Shown here one piece after another: positions 55,066-64,000 of a DNA stretch of 64,000 nt (positions are counted from its first letter, which is position 1; every line of letters starts with the position of its first letter). The stretch is from Crocodylus rhombifer. Taxonomy: Eukaryota > Chordata > Crocodylia > Crocodylidae. The notes below the pieces were generated by a model. It saw only the letters and a list, made by a program, of their open reading frames with translations. It made no database searches and was not told where the DNA came from. The DNA is taken from the NCBI GenBank assembly GCA_038503035.1, contig JAVSML010024320.1:642375-706374 (forward strand). The letters run 5' to 3'. The translations under genes were made by a program, and so were the position numbers.

Positions 55066-57399
55066 CTGGACTACATGCTTAGAAGCCTGTTAAGCATGGA
55101 GTGATTACTAAACACTTCAATTTTGACCTTGCATTTTTCATGGCAGTATGCCCTGTCTGTACTCAATGCATTCACAGTATCAGATTGATGGAATTCTATA
55201 TACAAGAACACAGATAATGGTGTGTACCCCTTGAACTCAATGGATTTCCATCTCTGAATACAGAAGGCTCACTTAACTCTGTTTCTTAATATACTTTCCT
55301 CTTGTGAATTAGTATCCAGAGCCTGCTCAAGCCAAGGCCTAGGTCTGTTTTGTTAAGATCAAAGGCTGAAGTGGTTTCTTGACTGTTTTCTTTACAGTTT
55401 TTCCATCAATTACCTCAAAATTTTAGAGATAGTTGCATTGATTCTCAGCTCTTTCTATCCACCCTTCTATCAATGTAGAGTTCAAGGTTGCTAGAGATAC
55501 CATTTATCTTATTGATTTGATTTCTTTTGCTCCTGCTACTGACCTGGCTTGGATCAATTTTATTAATAAGACAACTAGAATTTTCTACATTGTTTTTCAG
55601 CTGAGTTGTGGAGGTTAAAGTTTAAAAATTTAAACTGGCCTGTTTTCTTGAACATTTCTTACTCTTGCACACTGAGAGAAAGCCTAACATGACTGCTTCT
55701 CTGCTAGGTGCCCTGAACTTGAGTATGTGAAATGAAAAATATACACAGGAAAAAAAGTCAAAAGCTAAGCATTTATTTATTTTTAAAAACAGTATCAATT
55801 TTAACTCAAATAATGTTTTGTATGCAATCATTAGTCTTGGCTTCCATTTGTAGGAATACCTGGTAAGAGTAACAGCTACCTGCTAGCAACATTTATCCTA
55901 GAAATGTTATCCCCTACTAGGCATTTTCTACCTAGTAATGGTAACAAAGTCACTACTTAATGGAAGCAACTGTGGACCAGAAAATGCTTAACTTTGCTGT
56001 GTTGTAAGTCAGTGTTGCACCATGTTTGGGGATGAGTACGTTCTCCATGTTTTCTTGCCATACTTATTAACATACAGACAAAATGCCAAGTTCACTTTAA
56101 AAAAACTAAGGTTATCAAAGACTCCCAAATGAGAACAAAGTTACAGTCAAGTGGTACTTACACAAGTCGGTTGTAGGCAGAGTCCAGAAGCAGAGAGGTA
56201 AGGTTTTAACTAACGGATGATGAAGACAAGCTGGTGAAGAGTAGTCACAAATTCCATATGAAGCAAAAGCACCTGATATCAATAGGGCTCTTTTTCTCAC
56301 ATTTAAGGAGAAAATGGTACAGGGAACAGTGCTTTCTAGACTTGTCATCAAGAGGAAAGCCATTCTCTGTGCTGCAGCCATTGGATTGTATGATTATAAG
56401 GCATGCAATGGTTGGTTCAGTAAGTGGAAGTAGTATTTCAATATTCTTCACCATTTCAATTGATTTGAGAGAATCAAATTTATAAAATCCCATGTTGTAT
56501 TAGGGAGAAAAGCTAAGACAATAATCACTGCAAGATATTCCTATTCCTGGCAATGAGACAAAGGGGCACTTGGTAGAGGGTGTGTTTGTGGGTAAGTACT
56601 TTATTTGTACATGTTGTGGAGAGCTAGCCAATAAGGAGCTACTCTATGTCACCGCTGCTGCTAAATCACAGAAATGACCTTGAGTCATGAAAATACATCT
56701 CAAGAGAGAGAAGGTGACTTTCAATGAAGTTCTGCTTCCAATGAATGCAAGGGTGTTGATGGCTTTGAGCACCATTCAGTACTTCTTGCAGCAATATCTT
56801 GAGGTTTACAGGTCTTCTGGGATGCTGAATCCCTGTCAAAGTTGTGATCAGGACAAAGAGGAGCAAAGGCACTGCATTCTTTCTCCTAAAATGAGTGATA
56901 ATTTACATATTCCATTTATGAATTCAACGTTTATGCCATGCCATGCAATTATAATACATTGTGATGTAGAATATGACTTAGATTTAGGCTGTGTTGGTTA
57001 TTTGGTTGTTCTTTTAACATAAAAATAAACACGATGCTTTTATAATGTCAGCATAATCAATACTGCCTGTTATATGCATCAGAAAAGCAGGCACTGAAGA
57101 ATAACATAGCAAGCACCAGGGCACTGATATATTGCTGCTAAGAGACATTGGCTGTACTTTAATATTGTGAATTCCACATAGGGAGAACTCAGCATTTCTC
57201 ATCCCACTAATATTTTTGGTAACATTTGTAATTTTAGGTCAGTTATTTTATATCTTTTTTGGAAATATTAGATTATATATTCTAAACTTCCTTCCTGTTG
57301 TAATTTCTTCAGTACCTCTTCTGTGATAGTAATTTCTACCAATCTCTAATATTTCTATGGTTGCCATCACTAGATTGTGAGCAACTCACAGTCTTTATT
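55066..57399. other. Unassigned stretch of about 2.3 kb
   Basis: No LINE, SINE or TIR signature. The longest frame (111 codons at 56687-57022) has no known domain and no supporting splice sites. Confidence 0.45.
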
Positions 57400-57565
57400 C
57401 TATTCATCTTCCCAACACCACTGTAAAGTAAGTGATATTATTATTCCTATTTTACAGCTGGGGAATGGAAGTATAGGGATAAATATCTTATCCACTGTCC
57501 AGAAGTTAGAAACTGAATTCTGGACCCAACCCTTCATTGCACTGATCACTTTTAATGGACCACAG
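57400..57565 (-). mobile_element. MIR/CORE-SINE fragment
   Basis: TATTATTATTCCTATTTTAC, AGCTGGGGAATGGAAGTATA, then TATCTTATCCACTGTCCAGA, AACTGAATTCTGGACCCAA and TCATTGCACTGATC follow the reverse MIR order (CORE, then tRNA-related head). It is diverged. Confidence 0.65.
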
Positions 57566-58067
57566 CCTTATAGGGACATCAGAGAATCTCTATAATATTC
57601 TATAACATTTCCACCAGGATATCGACAATACCATTGCTCCCGGTGTATTCTGTTATTACATTCCATTCTTTCCCTTTTGCAGAGAAGTCAAATACTTTCC
57701 ATGTGCTTATCCTTCCTGCTATTTTTTTTAATTTGTGTTCAGACAATATCAACTTTTACACGTTCTACCTGGACTCTATTTCCATTGAGGATCTATGAAT
57801 AAATTTGTCTCTAAAGTGTTATTCAGTGAATTATCTCCATTTTACCACAGAATTAAAGAAATGTAACTGGATACATGAGTATTTGAAGAAATGTTGAGGC
57901 TCTGTCCTTTCTTATACCATTCATTTTAATTGATCCATATTTATATGTTCATAGAAAGCTAATGCACTGTGGCAAAAGAAGGCAATGGCAAGCAACATTT
58001 GTATCTAGAATTCATACAGATGCTAAGAATTTTAAGGGGAATAAACTGTAATGCCTTCCTTATTCTA
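57566..58067. other. Unassigned stretch
   Basis: AT-rich. Nothing recognised. Confidence 0.4.
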
Positions 58068-58315
58068 AGGCTTGTCTGCATTATGGAGCCTCTGATGCTC
58101 CAGCTGTACTGGAATAGTTATGCCAGAAAAGCCTTGTAGTAGAGACACAGCATATGCCAGTACAAGGTCTTTTTCAGCTGGTTTCTCTTTATCACCCATC
58201 TGAATGACAGAAGCTAAGTCTACAGAAGCATTCTTCTGTTGGTATGGCTGCTTCCAACCAGGTGTTTGCCACAACCATGCCAACAACACACAGGAGCATA
58301 GATAAAATCTTAGAC
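58068..58315. mobile_element. Probable small TIR element
   Basis: The left end TAAGGCTTGTCTGCATTATG and the right end, in reverse TAAGATTTTATCTATGCTCC, are weak inverted partners. The interior CAGTACAAGGTCTTTTTCAG and CTAAGTCTACAGAAGCATTC is of a type common in reptile MITEs. Target duplications are ambiguous (TA or TWA). Confidence 0.4.
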
Positions 58316-58320
58316 TCTAA

Positions 58321-58572
58321 TCTGCCACTTAAATAAAATACAGGATTGAACTTTCTGCTGAGGGTCTCAGTTTTCTGAGTTTGTACAGTGATATAAACAA
58401 TAGTCTCTTCCTCAAGCAGCTAGCCAGCTAAGGCTAAAAAACAACAATCTGCCACTTAAATAAAATAGTGTCCAACTTTCAACTGGGGATCTCAGTTTTC
58501 TGAGTTTGTTCAATGATATAAAAAAAATACTCTTCCTCAAATATCTAGCCAGCTAAGGCTGAAAAACAACAC
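58321..58572 (+). repeat. Tandem duplication, two units of about 127 and 125 bases
   Basis: TCTGCCACTTAAATAAAATA starts both units (58321 and 58448). Both include TCTCAGTTTTCTGAGTTTGT, the GATATAAA block, CTCTTCCTCAA, CTAGCCAGCTAAGGCT and AAAACAAC. The units differ at scattered positions and one small indel, so the duplication is not recent. Confidence 0.9.
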
Positions 58573-59689
58573 TTGCCCATCACACTCACAATAGAGAACA
58601 AAAAGCAATACAGATGCTTATGCTTAACATGATAAGCAATGGCCAAAGCACTCCAGCTCAACTTGCCAGTATCATCTGGTGCTACCAAGTAGCCTTCTTT
58701 CCTGAATAGGGAGGGCACTGTTCGGTGTAGTCTGCTCAGAGTTCCCCATTGGTGCATTAGGTTTGAACCTTTGACCTTCTATCCCATCCATATTTTGTCT
58801 TTCATTTGTCCCAAGTAATCAGTGATGTGCCTTTAGTGGTTCCCTCATCAAGGGGGTCTTCTAGCTCTACTTGGTGGGCTTTGGCCCACGTTCTGGAATC
58901 ACACATCTAAAAGGCCCAAGTAGGACAATCTAGAATTTATGCAAGTATGGACTCTGCATCACAGGAGCATTCAGCTCATTTCTTATTGTCCACATGCACT
59001 GAGCTCTTTAAATCTCTTCGTGGGCCAAGATGCCTCTAGGTACTCCCATGACTTGGTCTACAGGCCTGACTATTCTGGGAATCAGAAACAATCACTGTGG
59101 AGATTACGTTCATCAGAAACAGTCTTCTCCCATGATTTCAAAATGTCTGTATTTCCACAATAACTGGCGCACAGGCCATGCCACACAACCAGATCTAAGA
59201 TCAAATGAGCTACCCTCCTTATGGTGGTGGGATAATAAACAAGGTGTTTGTTATTTTAAATATACCAAACTGTTAAAGGCCATGACAGTTTCATCAAAGG
59301 AGCTGTAAAAAACAGCTCCTTTAAAGTGGTAACATTTGACAAATACAAGCTTAAATAAACCAAACAGCAGCCACTCACAAACACAATGTTTTTTGCTCCC
59401 CCTGCTGGCTCTGAAGTATCAGTTTAGCAAAACACTATTTCCAAAACCATGGGAATCAGTTCATTGGGCTGCCAGTCTACGAAACACAGATGTTTTGACA
59501 AGGGAAGACCCAATTAAGTTCACTATTATCACTGAATGCTCCTTCCTCCTCCTCCCCAGCAAAACCATAAGCATCTATACAATAATGAAGCCATGATAAA
59601 CACAAGAAGCATGTAACAGAGTTATAAAAAATTAAGACACTTGTGAACGCATCATCATTTCAAGAGAAGATCAGTGGGGAAAGCAGATT
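58573..59689. other. Unassigned stretch
   Basis: CAAAGGAGCTGTAAAAAACA and its inverted partner CAGCTCCTTTAAAG lie near 59295-59327, giving a local hairpin (GGAGCTG/CAGCTCC). The rest is unassigned. Confidence 0.4.
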
Positions 59690-60520
59690 AAGTATATTCG
59701 AATTGGCTTGAACAGGAGTATTGCCATATGGACTGAAAATGGCTAAGGTGCCTTAAGTAAACAGATTAATAATGCATTGATCTGGGGGAGGGGTCCATTG
59801 GTTTGTCGCAGAGATCAGTGTTAAGCAGTCCTTTATTGAACAATAGTATTAATGATCTAGAAGAAGCAATAAAGAGCAAGCTAATTAAATTCACAGATGA
59901 TACTCAGTCAGGCAGTTTTGCAAATACCAACAAGGACAGGGAAACAATGCAAATCCCATTTAATTCTGTGTAGGTTCTTATGCTTACCCCCTCGCTGTTG
60001 TATCTGAGCAGTTTAAGAAAAAATAGTTTGAAAATAAAACCAAATTAGATTCAGGCAGCGAAAATGCACATGGGGGAAAACTAATCTGAAGCAAAGATTT
60101 TCAGGGGAAGGGAAAACACTTGAAAAACCGGACTACTGCAGAAGAGGGAGGGTGATAATGAATAAATTAAGTATGAGTTAGCAGTACAATGTGCTAGAGG
60201 GAAAAGCCAGTGTAATTATGAGTTGGGTGCACCTGGAGATATTAAGTGATGCAGAAAAGATTAAAAGAGCTAAATGGACCAAAGTCAGTCCATTGATTTC
60301 TGTGTGCTTATACTTGGGCTGGATGTGTCACAACCTACAGAGTTCAGCTAAACCATGAGAAAGGTGCAATATAATAACCGATTACATGTATTCAAAGGGT
60401 GCAATCACAAAGAAAGGAGAAGGGGCCAGAGCATCCAAAGGAGGGATGGCTTAAAATAATGGGAGCATATTGTACAAAGAAAAGGGAGAGCATATTGTCC
60501 TAATGCTGGGTTTTAACAGA
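59690..60520 (+). mobile_element. Old CR1/L3-type LINE fragment
   Basis: Frames give ISVLSSPLLNNSINDLEEAI and KSKLIKFTDDTQSG, matching [18 protein letters not shown] and KFADDTKLG of the RT palm. The FADD box here reads FTDD. Further on, NRTTAEEGG, then LEGKASVIMSWVHLEILSDA and a late HVFKGCNHKE block follow the order of L3-type ORF2 C-termini. The copy is strongly decayed with many stops. Confidence 0.6.
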
Positions 60521-62399
60521 TATTAGAACAGCGTCTAAAGAAAAGTGGCAGAAATAGTAACACTTAAGACACACAAAGCCACCAAGACAAAGATGATGAC
60601 AATACAGGGAACAATCATGAATTTGCTGTAAAGAGGTGGACAAGATGCCTCCTGTAATTCCATAATGACATAACATAGAACACTCAAAAAACAGGAAAGG
60701 AACCACTTTTTCCCAAAGTAAGGGCAGATTCCTAGATGTGGAGGGTAGAAGAAACCCTTGCAAAAGTACAGTCTGGCTTCTTAGCCACTGAATTTCAGTC
60801 CCTAAAACCTTCGTCCAGCCCATAGCTTTTGATTGAGCTTAAGCCTATCTTCCACTGAACCTTGATATAAAGGCTCCAAGTGGTGCACTATGTATTATAT
60901 TCCTTGCTGAATTACATCAGTTAATTAATCTACTAAAAATTTGCACTTTACCTCTATTCTGATATTCTCCATCTTTTTTAGCAAGTGGATCTTGTTATGA
61001 CTTTATTAAAGGGACTTTCAGTATCAGATACCCTCTCTTTTGGAAGGTACATACAAACTTTGATCTAGTCTCCCAGCAACTTGAAGAAACCTAAGCCTCT
61101 GGTGGAGTTTAAGCTCCAACTCTCTCCTCAGCAGTTTCAGCTCAGGTGGCTGCCTGCTCAGTAAACTGACTTTTGAGAATCCCAGTCTAGGTGCCAAACT
61201 CTTTGGGCATTATATACAGAGCGTCACTCAGGACTTTGACTTAAATTGCACAGTGTGACAAGGTGCCTTAAAGTTAAGCACTGCAATGGGCAGGGTTGAA
61301 CGCTCAAGTTCTTTCCTGCATCTAGTCCTTAGGCCTGCCAATGTCGAATGGAACAATGCTTAATATATTCACAAAGCCTGAGGCCTCCATAGCAGTGTTT
61401 TCAATAATGAAGTAAGCAATTCCACTGTGTGCCATGCTCATCACCTTTTCCTCCATGTTTATACCCTTACACTGCCTCTGTGGACTCTCAGGTCCTAGAA
61501 AGGGTAGTTTTTTAGTATTCATTAAGGGCTATATTTTTTGTAGAATCAATGCTATTTTGAAGGATTACTATGCAAGGATTTTCCTTTATTTAGAGACAAT
61601 GAGTTAGCATCTCACCCGGCATTAGCACATCCTACTCTATTGAAACCAATTTCTGATGGAAAACTGATTTAAAATCAGTGGTAGCTTGCAAAACCTGTCC
61701 GTTTGAATATACCTTATGAATTCTGGGTGATATCGTGAAATTGCTGTATCGTGGAATGCCTCAAGGTATGGCAAGTCTGACATGAACTGACAGGGACAGG
61801 GTCTCTCTCATACCCTCCAGACCAGAAAAAGGTGTGGGGGAAGGTGTTGGGGGCAGGGGAGAGAGGGGGAAAGGAGGTGTTAACCTAAGCAGGTGATTAT
61901 TTATATAGAAGCACTTTGGAGTAGAAGACTGGATGGAAACCTAGGGGAATTTGTTACCCCAACTTTTCTTCAGGGAGGGGGATGCAAAGAAGAAGCAAAA
62001 AGTCTAGCTGTGGGATACATTAACCCCACTCTCTCCTCCCTGTCTCTTCAGTTCTGACTGCAAGCTTTTCATGCCTGTCTCTAATAATACAGGCTAGTGA
62101 ACTTTTTTTTATATATATCTTGCAGTTATTATTAATCATGTTTATTATGGCCACACTTGGAGAATCAAAAGTGTGGTCCCATTGTGAGAGACACCGTACA
62201 AACACGATGGTAGACAGTTACTCTTTATTGGATGCAAAACACTTCCATTTGCCTTTAACATTTTGTTGCTTTTGCATGGACTGGTGTGTCCTTTATTTTA
62301 CAACTTTTCTTTTGTTATTATTATTACTGTATTTTTCAAAAACTATTCCATTTAAACATAAATTGCAGCATGTCAAAATTCTCAGCATCTCTTCATTCA
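60521..62399. other. Unassigned stretch of about 1.9 kb
   Basis: A purine-rich patch lies at about 61825-61880. The frame at 60500-60823 (minus, 107 codons) has no known domain. Nothing else recognised. Confidence 0.4.
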
Positions 62400-62535
62400 G
62401 CCATTGCCTCATTGTGGTTATAATGATGCTAACCTACCTCCCATGGGTATTGTAAGGCCTAATTCATTATTGTTTGCATAGTGCTGTGAGATCCTTGGAT
62501 AAAAGACATCCTATAAGTGCAAAGCACTATAATCA
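62400..62535 (+). mobile_element. MIR/CORE-SINE 3' fragment
   Basis: CTCATTGTGGTTATAATGAT, CTAACCTACCTCCCATGGGT, TTGCATAGTGCTGTGAGATC and CTTGGATAAAAGACATCCTA correspond to the CORE-SINE end (ATGGGGATAATAATACTTAC, CCTCACAGGGGTGTTGTGAG, AAGTGCTTTGAGATCC, GATGAAAGGCGCTATA). Confidence 0.65.
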
Positions 62536-64000
62536 TGCTGATATATAAACTATGCAGATGACAATTGAGTCCAATGTTAAAACTGTTTCTTACCTGTTCC
62601 ACAAAAAGAGATACAACACAAAATCACTTCCCAATTATTTCTCCAACTAAAACTCATTATGGCTTTCTCAATTCTTAATCAATACTTTCAAGTCTTGCTG
62701 TTTTATAGAACAGTTCATCAATATTTTATCTATTTTAATAATTTATGCTTTATTACAGAACCAGATGGAGCTCTGCAGCACACTCATTCTCAAGAGATCA
62801 GAGCAGGGAGGGGAAGACAACTAGAATCAGTCACCTGGGCTTAGAAGCTTGCAGTTCCATCTTCCTCAACCATCTGCATGGCTATTCCTCGGAATTAACA
62901 CCTGTCACATGCGTTCCCATAGTGATGCAATGATCCTATTACCTTAGGACAGCCACAAACAAAATCAGTGCATTTCAAGATAAGAAATGGTTAGGGTATG
63001 GGAGATAGATAGGCTATTCTTATCCATTCAATGGTGGATTCATCCTAACAGTGAGCTATGGTCTTATATCTATGCTGCAGCTTTCAGAACTGCCAGAGAC
63101 AATAGTAATTATTATAAGGTTTCATTAACTCCACTCACAGCTTGTCTGGGATAAATATGGTGTCATTCTGAGACAATCCTTTCCTTCCTTTTTGTGAAAC
63201 TGTGAAATGTGGATTTGACTAATATACATCTGCCCTGAAGGACTACACCAGGAATGGATCCAGGGCATGGGGTGCAGGGGGTGTTAGTGGTGCAGTTATA
63301 CATCCTTTGATTCCTGTTCCACTCAAAAGTCTAACACAAACTCCCAAAAACAGCAGCTGCATTTCTATTCGGGTAGAGTTCAGGGAGTCAATTGACTTCA
63401 TGGGTAATTATCTGCTTGAGTCCCATTAATCTCTCCCTCCATAGGTGTCAACAAAACTTGATCTTTTACTACTTCAAGCTCTCCTTTCCTACAATTATTC
63501 TGTCTGTTATCTACTCTTCATAATGCTTCTCTGCTCATCCTGCAATGTGTCCAATAACACATTCAGATAACAGCTGTAACCACCCAGGAGCTAGTAGTTA
63601 GCACCCTCTCCCCCCAGTTATAGGTCTTTATTTTTGCTTGGATCATAAACTGAATAATACAGCCTTAGGGCTCTAATGTATTAGTAAAGCTTCTCATTTC
63701 TTTTTAATTAAAGCAAAATATGCATTGTATTATATCATGATGCACCACATCCACATCAAAATCTTAGGTTCACGCATGGATTTCACCTCTAGTGATTTGC
63801 AAAGTGGACTCCTGTCTTCGCTCTCTTTAATATATGGGGACCCAAGTCATAAAGGATTTAAGCCTTTCCTTTTTTTAAGGGAGCATTTAAATACATGCTT
63901 TAAAATTAAACATGGTCTTAAATACATCTCAGAATTTATATGGTTTTCTGAACTGAGGTTCATGTGAAGCTGCTGGAGTAGATAAGGTGATGTAGCTTGA
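62536..64000. other. Unassigned stretch to window end
   Basis: No repeat family or exon recognised. Frames are below 90 codons and lack known motifs. Confidence 0.4.

Overview
This window looks like non-coding nuclear DNA from a sauropsid, most likely a crocodilian and possibly a turtle. That is inferred from the repeat content: many CR1 LINE copies of different ages in both orientations, old MIR/CORE-SINE copies, and a wide range of small hAT-like and Harbinger-like terminal-inverted-repeat (TIR) elements. I see none of the L1, Alu or BovB sequence expected of mammals or many squamates, and more DNA-transposon diversity than a typical bird would carry. No host protein-coding exon, tRNA, rRNA, CRISPR array or bacterial-type operon could be supported. 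No open frame without transposon homology looks like a conserved protein.

Layout. 1-14 kb: mostly unassigned DNA with four copies of one unnamed repeat, a TIR element with TAA target duplications (1635-2124), a GC-rich block with an (AC)n tract, two MIR copies and a short CR1 tail. 14-20.8 kb: minus-strand CR1 copies (14.1, 14.8-16.4 and 17.7-19.0 kb) with a small hAT-like element between them, an older plus-strand LINE (19.6-20.3 kb) and a fragment of another LINE type. 21.2-25.1 kb: a purine-rich tract, a PIF/Harbinger-type (HARBI1-like) transposase relic at 22.0-22.9 kb abutting another TIR element, then a CR1 tail. 25-34 kb: CORE-SINE copies in opposite orientations, a hAT-like MITE with a perfect 8-bp target duplication, and two other MITEs. 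34-40 kb: a rather young CR1 (34.3-35.9 kb), a CR1 split by a 627-bp foldback hAT-like element with an 8-bp target duplication, and a CR1 tail. 40-47 kb: MITEs sharing a CATCTACA-containing terminus, a minisatellite of palindromic units, and a near-perfect 154-bp palindrome made of CT/AT/GA tracts. 47-50 kb: the longest CR1 copy (about 2 kb). 50-64 kb: mostly single-copy-looking DNA with LINE tails, a 1.07-kb TIR element with perfect 17-bp termini and TAA duplications, a 127-bp tandem duplication and MIR copies.

Every recognisable reverse transcriptase and transposase is broken by stops, frameshifts or lost catalytic residues, so nothing here looks able to move by itself. The elements record insertion history: LINEs supplied the bulk, and small TIR elements landed in and around them. 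The most informative structures are the nested foldback element at 36.3-37.0 kb, the palindrome at 45.4-45.56 kb, the TAA-flanked TIR family (three copies), the Harbinger relic with its possible MITE relatives, and two CR1 copies sharing an odd 5' extension.
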